64,000 bases of DNA from Terriglobus roseus (GTDB taxonomy: Bacteria; Acidobacteriota; Terriglobia; Terriglobales; Acidobacteriaceae): contig NZ_FNSD01000001.1 of assembly GCF_900105625.1 (NCBI RefSeq), forward strand, positions 3,224,001 to 3,288,000, written 5' to 3'. The notes beneath the pieces are model-generated. The model ran no database searches and was not told the DNA's origin. It saw only the letters and a list, made by a program, of their open reading frames with translations. The position numbers and the translations under genes were made by a program. Of this stretch, positions 36,627 to 44,251 are shown piece by piece (position 1 is the first letter of the stretch; every line of letters begins with the position of its first letter).

Positions 36627-37003
36627 CGAAAGGTTTGGAGGGGCACAGGGGCGGGTGCCCCATTCTTTCGCGGCTCCGTCGCGAAAGAATGGGTTCTTTC
36701 GCTGCAATTCGTACAGATCTGTGAAGCAATGCGGTTGCGCTGTCGCGCGATATCCCACCCTTGCTTCGCAAGGATGGGGCACCAACCGGATTGACTGGTG
36801 CAGGTGTCGCACGTTCTGCAACTGGTCCGTCGGTCTTGCCCCGATGAAAAGCCAGCATGCCGGGCTAGCTGCACTACACTGTATGGACCGATGAAGCTAA
36901 ATGACGTCGGATGCGACTTTCCCTATGCATCGCGGCGACTCTCATTTAAGCCGTACTGAAACCTCATACCTGCCTCTTCCAACCGCCTCGTAACCGGAGA
37001 CAC
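36627..37003. other. 377-bp intergenic region with hairpin repeats
   Basis: Contains two palindromic units described separately. No gene is seen. The alpha-E start codon is preceded by CGGAGACAC. No clear promoter was recognised. Confidence 0.5.
36652..36785. repeat. Two REP-like hairpin units
   Basis: GCCCCATTCTTTCGCG ... CGCGAAAGAATGGG is a near-perfect hairpin (36655-36694) followed by a second unit with CCCACCCTTGC ... GCAAGGATGGGGCACC (36753-36783). Both carry the AATGGG/ATGGGGCACC ends found at 30551-30650 and 44187-44229. Confidence 0.6.
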
Positions 37004-37990
37004 ATGCTTTCAAGAGTTGCAGACAGCCTGTACTGGATGAGCCGCTACCTGGAGCGCGCGGAGCACACGACGCGGCTGCTGGATGTGAACCTGAACCTGA
37101 TGCTGGACGAGCCGCAGACCAGCGCGGACCGTCGTTGGCAGCGCGTGCTGCAGGCGCTGGGTTCGCCCAAGGGCGCGAAGTTCGAGGGCGATGCCATCGC
37201 CTTGGCTCGCTGCCTGACCTTCGACGCGAACGTGCACGCGAGCGTCCTGTCCTGCATCATCGCGGCGCGCGAGAATGCGCGGCATGTGCGCGAGCAGATC
37301 TCCACCGAGATGTGGCAGAAGCTCAATTCGCTCTATCTGCAGGTCACTCGTCCAGAGATGCAGAGCGACATGCACGCCGAGGCCTTGTTGCAGCAGAACG
37401 AAGGCCCGACCGAGTTTCTTGGGCAGGTGATGGAGGGTGTGCATCAGTTCCAGGGTGTGACCGACTCCACCATGAGTCACGGCGAAGGCTGGCAATTTAT
37501 CCAGGTAGGCCGCTTCATGGAGCGCGCCTCCGCAACGGCCATGCTGATGGAGGCCTACCAACCGGAGCTGTGGGCCAAGCATGACGCTCTGCCGGACAGC
37601 AACGAGTACCTGGAGTGGATGGGGCTGCTGCGTTCCGCCACGGCTTTCGAGGCTTATTGCAAGGTCTACACCGCCGACCTGGCACCTGACTGGATTCTCG
37701 AATTCCTTCTGCTCGACGAAGACTTTCCGCACTCGCTGCGGTTTTCGATCGACGCGATGCAGCATGCGCTGGAGGCCGTGCAGGATGTGAGCGGCGGTGC
37801 TCGCTCGCACAACCTAAGCCGTATCTCCGGCCGATTGCGCGCCACGCTGAGTTACTCCAGTGTGGAAGAAATTATGAGCGGTGATGTGGTCACGTATCTG
37901 CGCGAAATCCAGATGCAGTGCCGCGAGATTCACAACGCCATCTATGAGCTATATGTCGATTACTCAATCCAGGCGGCGCTTGCCGGGTAA
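37004..37990 (+). CDS. Alpha-E domain protein
   Basis: 328 residues, all-helical. MLSRVADSLYWMSRYLERAEHTTRLLDVNLN (cite RVADSLYWMSRYLERAE) is the family's N-terminal signature. HVREQISTEMWQKLNSLYL and QFIQVGRFMERAS follow as in other alpha-E proteins. Members are found next to circularly permuted ATP-grasp and transglutaminase-like genes and are thought to work with them in peptide ligation, though no activity is proven. It lies 377 bases after the porin and 105 before the transglutaminase gene. Confidence 0.92.
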   Translation: MLSRVADSLYWMSRYLERAEHTTRLLDVNLNLMLDEPQTSADRRWQRVLQALGSPKGAKFEGDAIALARCLTFDANVHASVLSCIIAARENARHVREQISTEMWQKLNSLYLQVTRPEMQSDMHAEALLQQNEGPTEFLGQVMEGVHQFQGVTDSTMSHGEGWQFIQVGRFMERASATAMLMEAYQPELWAKHDALPDSNEYLEWMGLLRSATAFEAYCKVYTADLAPDWILEFLLLDEDFPHSLRFSIDAMQHALEAVQDVSGGARSHNLSRISGRLRATLSYSSVEEIMSGDVVTYLREIQMQCREIHNAIYELYVDYSIQAALAG

Positions 37991-37996
37991 GAGTTT

Positions 37997-38084
37997 CTTG
38001 TTGCTGGTTTCTTGTTTCTAGTTACCGGCCGAAGGATCGATGCATTTCACGGTCACTAGAAACCAGCAATAAGGAACTAGAAAC
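37997..38084. repeat. Small palindromic element of the TTTCTGGTTTCTAG type, copy 2
   Basis: TTGCTGGTTTC (38001-38011) pairs with GAAACCAGCAA (38059-38069) and GTTTCTAGTT (38014-38023) with AACTAGAAAC (38075-38084). It fills the gap between the alpha-E and transglutaminase genes. Confidence 0.55.
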
Positions 38085-38095
38085 ACGGAGTCCCC

Positions 38096-39100
38096 ATGTA
38101 TTACACGGTCCGGCACCTGACAAAGTTCGTCTATTCAAATGCAGTGAGCGAAAGCATCATGGAGACGCGCATGCATCCGCGGTCCGATGCTGTGCAGCGC
38201 TGCTTGAACTTCCAGCTCTCTGTCAGCCCGCGTTGCCGCGTCTTCAGCTATCGCGACCACCTGGCGAACAACGTGCACCATTTCGACATACCCGGCGCCC
38301 ATGAGCAGTTGGTCATCGTTGCGGAGAGCCTGGTCGAGATGGAGCCGGCACCCATGGTGCCGTCGTTCCTGTCGCCCGATGCATGGGCAGCGCTCGATGC
38401 GGATGTGCAGGCCGGTGACTTCTGGGAGTTCCTGTTTCCCAGCGAGTTCACGACACCAACACCGCTGCTGGAGGAGCTTGGAAACAAGCTTGAAGTGCGC
38501 CGCCGCGACGACCCGCTGATGGTGCTGCACGACCTGAATGAGAAGCTGTATCGCTACTTCGACTATGTGCCGAAGTCGACCGAGGCAGACTCGCCGATCG
38601 ATAAGGCGCTGGAGCAGAAAAGCGGTGTCTGCCAGGACTTCTCGCACATCATGATTGCGCTGGTGCGGTCGCGCCTGCAGATTCCGTGCCGCTACGTCAG
38701 CGGCTACCTGTACCACGGCCAGGGCGACAAGGACCGCAGCGCCACCAGTGCCACGCACGCATGGGTTGAGGCCTACCTGCCGCAGTTTGGATGGGTTGGC
38801 CTGGATCCAACGAACTGGCTGATCGCAAGTGACCGACACATTCGCACGGCCATCGGCCGCGACTACAGCGATGTGCCGCCAACACACGGCATCTTCCGTG
38901 GCTCGGCGAATACGGATCTAACGGTTGCAGTACGCGTCTCGCCCAGCGAAGGCTCGCCGTTGCCGGACCAGGAGCTGCCCGTGCCGGAAGACTGGTCCAT
39001 GCTGGTGGAAAAGGCGCAGCAGGTGCCACCACCGCCGCAGCCCATCGCCGACAGCATGAAGCGCATGCAACAGATGCAGCAGGCCCAGCAGCAACAGTAA
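38096..39100 (+). CDS. Transglutaminase-like cysteine peptidase-fold protein
   Basis: 334 residues. The N-terminal beta domain (MYYTVRHLTKFVYSNAVSES) is the transglut_N fold, and the catalytic triad is Cys179 (SGVCQDFSH), His221 (THAWVEAYL) and Asp237 (GLDPTNW). No signal peptide, so it acts in the cytoplasm with the ATP-grasp and alpha-E proteins. The family may hydrolyse or transfer amide-linked peptides made by the ATP-grasp. The C-terminus ends in a Met/Gln tract (MQQMQQAQQQQ), possibly disordered. GGAG ribosome site upstream. Confidence 0.92.
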   Translation: MYYTVRHLTKFVYSNAVSESIMETRMHPRSDAVQRCLNFQLSVSPRCRVFSYRDHLANNVHHFDIPGAHEQLVIVAESLVEMEPAPMVPSFLSPDAWAALDADVQAGDFWEFLFPSEFTTPTPLLEELGNKLEVRRRDDPLMVLHDLNEKLYRYFDYVPKSTEADSPIDKALEQKSGVCQDFSHIMIALVRSRLQIPCRYVSGYLYHGQGDKDRSATSATHAWVEAYLPQFGWVGLDPTNWLIASDRHIRTAIGRDYSDVPPTHGIFRGSANTDLTVAVRVSPSEGSPLPDQELPVPEDWSMLVEKAQQVPPPPQPIADSMKRMQQMQQAQQQQ

Positions 39101-39133
39101 GCCCTTCGTGCCGCTCTCGATATTTCGCGTGAG

Positions 39134-39165
39134 CAAGCCCGGCCTCGAGCCGGGCTTGTCTTTGT
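39134..39165 (+). terminator. Rho-independent terminator of the ATP-grasp/alpha-E/transglutaminase operon
   Basis: CAAGCCCGGC and GCCGGGCTTG form a perfect 10-bp stem with loop CTCGA, then TCTTTGTG. Confidence 0.85.
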
Positions 39166-39180
39166 GTGGAGAGCCCGAGT

Positions 39181-39274
39181 TCGGGCGCCCTAAGTCTCGA
39201 TTCTGAGAGGTGGGTTCCTCAAATTTCGATGGCGCTCACAGAACCCAAATCTCATGGAGATGTGGAGCGCCCGA
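39181..39274. repeat. Nested inverted repeat (cruciform-like)
   Basis: Outer arms TCGGGCGC (39181-39188) and GCGCCCGA (39267-39274); inner arms TGGGTTC (39211-39217) and GAACCCA (39241-39247). Between the operon terminator and the next gene. Confidence 0.5.
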
Positions 39275-39385
39275 TCCTCATTGCTTGCACTTCATTCGGC
39301 GCGCGGTCCTGTTGGCCGCAGTGAAATGGCTCTCGCTCGTGAACTTCAGGCCCGCATCTCACTTGATCGTTGAGGTGATTGGGCA

Positions 39386-39820
39386 ATGAGCGAGATGAGC
39401 ATGCAGGACCTGGCAAAGAAGATCGGTGACATCGACTTCACGATGCTGTCGACAAAGACAGACGGCGGCGCAATCGCCGCGCGTCCCATGAGCAACAACG
39501 GCGATGTTGAGTTCGACGGCGACTCGTGGTTCTTTACCTGGGAAGAGTCACGCATGGTGCAGGAGATCAAGGCCGATCCAAAGATAGGCCTGTCCTTGCA
39601 GGGCAAGGGACACTTGCTGGGCAAGCCTCCGCTCTTCATCGCCATGGAAGCTACGGCGGAACTCATCCGCGACAAGGCGGTGTTCACGAAGCATTGGCAG
39701 GCTGAACTGGAGCGATGGTTCAAACAGGGTGTAGATACACCGGGCCTCGTGCTGATCAAGGCACACGCCGAACGCATCACGTACTGGGACGGTGAAGAAG
39801 AGGGAACCGTCAAAATCTAG
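39386..39820 (+). CDS. Pyridoxamine-5'-phosphate-oxidase-fold general stress protein
   Basis: 144 residues. Split-barrel flavin-binding fold of the general stress protein 26 type: MLSTKTDGGAIAARPMSNN, GDSWFFTWEESRMVQEIKAD (cite WFFTWEESRMVQEI) and LIKAHAERITYWD at the C-terminus. Such proteins bind FMN, heme or F420; the partner here is unknown. GGTGATTGGGC precedes the ATG. Monocistronic. Confidence 0.85.
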   Translation: MSEMSMQDLAKKIGDIDFTMLSTKTDGGAIAARPMSNNGDVEFDGDSWFFTWEESRMVQEIKADPKIGLSLQGKGHLLGKPPLFIAMEATAELIRDKAVFTKHWQAELERWFKQGVDTPGLVLIKAHAERITYWDGEEEGTVKI

Positions 39821-40005
39821 CGATGTCTCTGCCATGCCACGGATCGGATCTTTAAGCTTGAGGGGCTTATCCTCACAGGCTCTATCGGCACTCCTCGGAG
39901 CGAAGTTCTGTCCCGCCGGCTGATTGCCTTTCGGCGGAATCGCGTGCCGAATAACTCCGTGCAAATCAAATGCCGCATCCGGTGGGAGCGAGTAACGGCT
40001 GGTGG

Positions 40006-40851
40006 CTACGGCCGGAACAGTTCACGCCAGGTGCGATCGAGCTGCAGCCAACGGGCGTTCTCAAACCAACTTGTCTGCCACTCTGGCTGGTGCAGGAGGC
40101 CGTGGCCTCTGTCACACATCTCCTCGGTGGCGTTTGAGTCCAGCAGGCTCCATGAGGGTGAGCCCATGCGCGCGGGACTGCGCAGCGACCTCATGCAGGT
40201 GGGGCAGCGCTGGCGCTGATCGGTGAGAGCCCAACTGACGGCAACTACATTGAAGACCAGTCCACAGGCCATCAGCAGCCAGTCTGCCTGTGCGCCCAGA
40301 AGGTGCTGGAATGGCATCGTCACGTGAATGGCAAGCAGATAGCATGACAGCACCGCAAAGACGAGCTTTGCGCCAAGGAAGCGCCACCGCAGCCATCTTT
40401 GGGCCATGGTGGCTGCGTCGCCGCGATAAGCGTCACACGCGCCGTAGCGCGAGGTGACAACAGTGGACGGCAACGAGAACAGTGCGAGTGCGATGAAGCA
40501 TGCAAAGGCACCGTGTCCCCAGTTGGAGAAGACCAGGTGCCGGAGCTGCGGCTGCGCCATGCTGCATACAAATAACAAGAAGAATGCTCCGCCCACCATG
40601 CGCACGCAGAGGCTGGGTGCCCGCCAGTCGATGGCCTCAAAGCGGCAACGTAGTTGAAGGCGACGCATGGCGATAGCGTCCGGCACCAGGCCCTGCGCAA
40701 GCTGTGCTGCAGCGTGAGGATCTTCGCAGTAGGCATGGCTCAGTTCCGCGACCCACTCTGTCTGCCAGGCTTCGCGCTTTACGGAAGGCACGATAGCAGC
40801 GGCCGCGCGTAACTGGCGATGCAGGCTGCGCAGCTGCCGGTGCGGCGTCAT
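40006..40851 (-). CDS. Membrane protein with zinc-ribbon-like Cys motif, co-transcribed with PadR
   Basis: 281 residues from ATG 40851, overlapping the PadR stop by four bases (ATGA). About five membrane helices (around 75-95, 108-128, 165-185 and 195-215). The N-terminal 60 residues are helical and resemble permease-regulating FtsX-like or DUF1700-type regions often paired with PadR. A CPTCMRSL motif with a later CDRGH may bind zinc. I do not recognise a family with certainty. A role with the PadR/ABC transporter system next door is inferred from the operon. Confidence 0.75.
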   Translation of the reverse strand: MTPHRQLRSLHRQLRAAAAIVPSVKREAWQTEWVAELSHAYCEDPHAAAQLAQGLVPDAIAMRRLQLRCRFEAIDWRAPSLCVRMVGGAFFLLFVCSMAQPQLRHLVFSNWGHGAFACFIALALFSLPSTVVTSRYGACDAYRGDAATMAQRWLRWRFLGAKLVFAVLSCYLLAIHVTMPFQHLLGAQADWLLMACGLVFNVVAVSWALTDQRQRCPTCMRSLRSPARMGSPSWSLLDSNATEEMCDRGHGLLHQPEWQTSWFENARWLQLDRTWRELFRP

Positions 40852-41162
40852 GCCTTGACCGCCTTGGGCCGTGCGAATTGAGCGATGAGCGGATACTTCT
40901 TCTCGGCTTCGACGAGTGCCACCTTTCCTGCGGCGGTCACCTTGTAGTAGCGGCGCGCGGGCCGGTCCTCCTTCTGCGCCTTCTGTTCGTTCTCCCACGT
41001 GCCGTCGATCAGGCCATCATTCTCCATGCGGCGCAGTGCGGGGTAGACGGTTCCGCTTGGAAGGCCGGTGATGTTCATGATGTCGAAACCATAGCCATAA
41101 CCCTCCTTCAGGGTCTTGAGCAAGAGCGCGGCGGAATGGGAGAGTCGAACGGTTTCGGACAC
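40848..41162 (-). CDS. PadR-family transcriptional regulator
   Basis: 104 residues from GTG 41162 with GAGG upstream. Winged-helix PadR-N domain: ALLLKTLKEGYGYGFDIMN, then SGTVYPALRRMENDGLIDG and ARRYYKVTAAGK, the standard PadR wing. It overlaps the following membrane-protein gene by four bases. It faces the ABC transporter genes with nested dyads between, so it most likely represses them in response to a ligand or cell-envelope stress. Confidence 0.92.
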   Translation of the reverse strand: MSETVRLSHSAALLLKTLKEGYGYGFDIMNITGLPSGTVYPALRRMENDGLIDGTWENEQKAQKEDRPARRYYKVTAAGKVALVEAEKKYPLIAQFARPKAVKA

Positions 41163-41183
41163 GGCAAATCCTCGGATCGGTAG

Positions 41184-41242
41184 CTATGTAGTTTTCTACT
41201 TGACCGCGCATGTTCGTCAAGGATATGAAGAATGCTACATAG
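41184..41242. promoter_or_regulatory. Candidate PadR operator: nested inverted repeats
   Basis: CTATGTAG (41184-41191) and CTACATAG (41235-41242) flank TTGAC (41200-41204) and GTCAA (41216-41220); a third dyad GTAG-TTTT-CTAC lies at 41188-41199. PadR proteins typically bind ATGT/ACAT dyads. Confidence 0.5.
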
Positions 41243-41251
41243 GGGTGGAGC

Positions 41252-42025
41252 TTGCTCGAACTGCTACGGGTTACAAAACGGTACCGCGGTATTCCGGCGG
41301 TGGAGGATGTCAGCTTTCGCCTGGAGGCCGGTGGTGTGCTCGGCTATCTGGGCCCGAACGGTGCGGGCAAATCGACGACGGTAAAGATGATCACGGGCAT
41401 GGTGGAGCCGACGCACGGCGAGATTTTATTCCGTGGACAGAGCATCTTTAAGGATCTTCCCGGGTATCGAGCGCGGCTGGGCTATGTGCCGGAGGAAGCG
41501 CAGGTTTACTTGCATCTGAGCGGCCTTGAATACCTGCAGCTTGCCGGGCGTCTGCGGGGGATGCCGGAAGTGACGATCGAGCGTAAGGCGCGGGCGCTGC
41601 TGGAGCTATTTGGTCTGAAGGCTGCGGTGGAGGCCCCGATCAGCGACTACAGCAAGGGCATGAAGCAGCGTGTGCTGCTGAGTGCGGCGCTGCTGCATGA
41701 TCCGGAACTGATCATCTTCGACGAGCCGTTGAGCGGTCTGGATGCCGTGACGGCGCGGCTGTTCAAGGACCTGCTGGTGGTGCTTCGCAGGGAAGGAAAG
41801 GCGGTGCTGTACATCTCGCATGTGCTGGAGGTGGTGGAGCAGGTATGCGATCGCGTGATCATCCTGGCTGCCGGGAAGGTGGTTGCGGATGCTTCGCCCG
41901 GAGAACTGACGCGCATGACTTCGCAGCCAACGCTGGAGCGCGTCTTTGCGCAGATGGTGCAGCAGCGGGATACGGCGGGTGTTGCAGAGGACCTTGTCAG
42001 CGTAATGCGGGGCGCGAGTGTTTAG
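41252..42025 (+). CDS. ABC transporter ATP-binding protein
   Basis: 257 residues from TTG 41252; GGTGGAG precedes it. Walker A GPNGAGKST (34-42), Q-loop region, signature SKGMKQRVLLS (about 130), Walker B LIIFDEPLSGLD (about 150) and H-loop LYISHVLEVVE. It resembles ATPases of drug/antibiotic or lantibiotic exporters. The permease gene overlaps its end by eight bases. Control by the divergent PadR is likely. Confidence 0.92.
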   Translation: MLELLRVTKRYRGIPAVEDVSFRLEAGGVLGYLGPNGAGKSTTVKMITGMVEPTHGEILFRGQSIFKDLPGYRARLGYVPEEAQVYLHLSGLEYLQLAGRLRGMPEVTIERKARALLELFGLKAAVEAPISDYSKGMKQRVLLSAALLHDPELIIFDEPLSGLDAVTARLFKDLLVVLRREGKAVLYISHVLEVVEQVCDRVIILAAGKVVADASPGELTRMTSQPTLERVFAQMVQQRDTAGVAEDLVSVMRGASV

Positions 42026-43715
42026 GCGGCTGCGCCTGGTCGCGCGCGGACTGTTGCAGCCAAGGCATCTGTCGCCCCGGAGGGCGCTGACGGCCCATTT
42101 TTTGCGGCAGTTCTTTCAGGGTGGCGATGCCGGGTCGGCGGAGACATCTCTGGTCCGTGCGCTCGCCGGTGTGGCTGCGCCGATGCTGATGGCGGCGTTC
42201 TGGATTGTGACGCTGGCGGGCAAGCTCTCCTCGTGGTCGGCAGCCGGTATCCACTACCTGTTCGTGCTGTACGCGTTCTGCGCCATGGGGTGTGTCACGA
42301 CGCTGCAGTGGGAGCGACTGTTTCCGGAACGCATCGACTTCCTTGTGCTGCTGCCGCTGCCATTGCGCGGCCGCATGATCTTTGCGGCTAAGCTGCGCGC
42401 CGTTGCCGCGCTGCTGCTTCTGTTCCTGTTCTCCGCAAACATCTTCGGGACGCTGCTGATGCCGGCGCTTACCGGCCGTCGGCTGCTGACTGCGATGGCT
42501 GCCCATGCTGTGGCGGTCTTTGGAGCGGGCGCGGCCTCGGCGCTGGCGGTGCTGGCACTGGAGTCGCTGGTGATCGCTCTTGTCCCGGAGCGCCTGTTTC
42601 GCTACGTCGCTCCCACCGTCCAGACAGTGCTGGTGGCGTTGTTTCTGGTGCTGTTCCTGCGCATGGGTGTTGTGACGGAAGGTTTGCCCGTGTTGTTCTC
42701 AAGTCAAGGGAATGTGACGCGCTGGTTTCCGCCGTTGTGGTTCCTTGCTGCGTATGAGGTCTGCGTGGGAGGCGCGGCAGCGACACCGTACGCGCATCTG
42801 CTGGCGCGCCAGGCATTCCTGTACCTTCCCATCCTGCTTGCGTGCGCGGTCGCTTTGTATCCCACGGCGTGGGTACGAAGGCAGCGCATGGCGCTGGAGG
42901 GGACGCGCAGCGCGACGTTGCGCGATGGAGCCGTATGGGCCGGCGTGGTGCATCGGACTGTGTTGCGCACGGCGGACGGACGCGCCGTCTTTCACTTCAT
43001 GCGGCAGACGCTGGCCCGGCTGAGTCGCTATCACGTAGGCCTGGCGGCGTATGCGGGCACGGGCATAGCGCTTAGCCTGACCGCTGCTGTGAAGGTGGAA
43101 GTGCGTGGCGGTAGCCTGCACGTCGGCCTGATCGAAACAGGTGCGCAAGCGGTGATGCCATTGCTGTTGTTCTGGCTGGTGGCGGGTCTGCGAACGGCGT
43201 TTTCGCTCCAGGCAGATATGGGCGCGCGGTGGGTCTTTCGGCTCGCGGGACTTGAGACGCGGCGTGTGATTACCACGGCGAAGCTGTTTGTGTTCAGCGG
43301 CTGCTGTGCCCTGATCGCGCTGGTCGTGCTGACACTCGCAGGCTGCGGCTGGCGTGGTGTGGACCTGGCGCTGCAGGGGGTCTACGGTTTGCTGTGCGCT
43401 GTGCTGTTGACGGACCTCTTCTTCTACCTGGAGGCGCATGTGCCATTCACGCGTCCGCCGCTGCCGGGCCGGACCAGTCTGCCGATGACACTCGCGGTCT
43501 ACATTTTCGGTGTGCCCGTGTTGCTGCTGCTGATGGTGACACTGGAACGCTGGACCGGCCATCATGCGCTACGTGTTCTGGAAGCCGTTGGCGGAATCAC
43601 CGGAGTGCATGCGTTGATGCACTGGTTGCGTGGTCTGCCTTCACATCCCGCTTCCGCGGATGTTTTTCTGGATGAGTTGACGGAGGAGATCCAGACACTC
43701 GGCCTGAGCGGGTAG
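42018..43715 (+). CDS. ABC transporter permease
   Basis: 565 residues from GTG 42018, inside the end of the ATPase gene. About 12 membrane helices arranged as two half-sets (about 60-240 and 320-530), with soluble stretches in between (VRRQRMALEGTRSATLRDGA). It looks like a large fused ABC-2-type permease of Acidobacteria, and the ATPase next to it supports the role. The substrate is unknown. Confidence 0.82.
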   Translation: MFRRLRLVARGLLQPRHLSPRRALTAHFLRQFFQGGDAGSAETSLVRALAGVAAPMLMAAFWIVTLAGKLSSWSAAGIHYLFVLYAFCAMGCVTTLQWERLFPERIDFLVLLPLPLRGRMIFAAKLRAVAALLLLFLFSANIFGTLLMPALTGRRLLTAMAAHAVAVFGAGAASALAVLALESLVIALVPERLFRYVAPTVQTVLVALFLVLFLRMGVVTEGLPVLFSSQGNVTRWFPPLWFLAAYEVCVGGAAATPYAHLLARQAFLYLPILLACAVALYPTAWVRRQRMALEGTRSATLRDGAVWAGVVHRTVLRTADGRAVFHFMRQTLARLSRYHVGLAAYAGTGIALSLTAAVKVEVRGGSLHVGLIETGAQAVMPLLLFWLVAGLRTAFSLQADMGARWVFRLAGLETRRVITTAKLFVFSGCCALIALVVLTLAGCGWRGVDLALQGVYGLLCAVLLTDLFFYLEAHVPFTRPPLPGRTSLPMTLAVYIFGVPVLLLLMVTLERWTGHHALRVLEAVGGITGVHALMHWLRGLPSHPASADVFLDELTEEIQTLGLSG

Positions 43716-43769
43716 GCTTGGTCGGGAGAGGCGTAGCGCAGCCGAAGAGCGCGCCCCTATACTCTCCGC

Positions 43770-44099
43770 ATGATCGTTCTCTCCGTGCTGTATCCGAAGA
43801 CTGCCGGCGCTCGTTTCGACTACGAGTACTACCTGAACAAGCACATGCCGCTGGCGAGCGCGCGTTTCAGTAGTATGACGAAGTCTACGGTGATGCGTGG
43901 CGTGTCTGCTCCTGACGGCAGCGCACCTGCTTATGAGGTCCTTACGTTGCTTGAGTTTCCGTCCGCGGAAGCGCTCGCTGCTGACATGGAAGCGCATGGT
44001 GCCGATGTGACTGGTGACGTTCGGAATGCAACGGACATTCAGCCGTTGCTGCAGATCAATGAAGTGCTGGAGCAGGGGCCTGCCGGGATCGATCTCTAA
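43770..44099 (+). CDS. EthD-family protein
   Basis: 109 residues. Ferredoxin-like dimeric alpha-beta fold of the EthD/ABM type: IVLSVLYPKTAGARFDYEYY, cite SVLYPKTAGARFDYEYYLNK, then HMPLASARF, the conserved DxxYY...HxPL motif. EthD proteins often help degrade small organics, but many family members are uncharacterised. Stand-alone gene 54 bases after the ABC permease, same strand. Confidence 0.88.
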   Translation: MIVLSVLYPKTAGARFDYEYYLNKHMPLASARFSSMTKSTVMRGVSAPDGSAPAYEVLTLLEFPSAEALAADMEAHGADVTGDVRNATDIQPLLQINEVLEQGPAGIDL

Positions 44100-44186
44100 G
44101 GCCGGAGGACCGCAAGCGGGTGCCTCTATTCCTGTGTGTTGTTTGCGCAGGAATGGGCTTGATGCGCAGGGTGCTGACGAGCGTTT

Positions 44187-44229
44187 TGCGAACCCACTCA
44201 TGACGATGGTGCCGTCATGAATGGGGCGC
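44187..44229. repeat. REP-like palindromic unit
   Basis: ACCCACTCATGACGATGG ... CCGTCATGAATGGGGCGCC is a 43-base hairpin unit of the family at 30551-30650 and 36655-36785. CATGACG and CGTCATG are the perfect core arms. Confidence 0.6.
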
Positions 44230-44251
44230 CCGGTTTCGTTGGTAGACGGAG

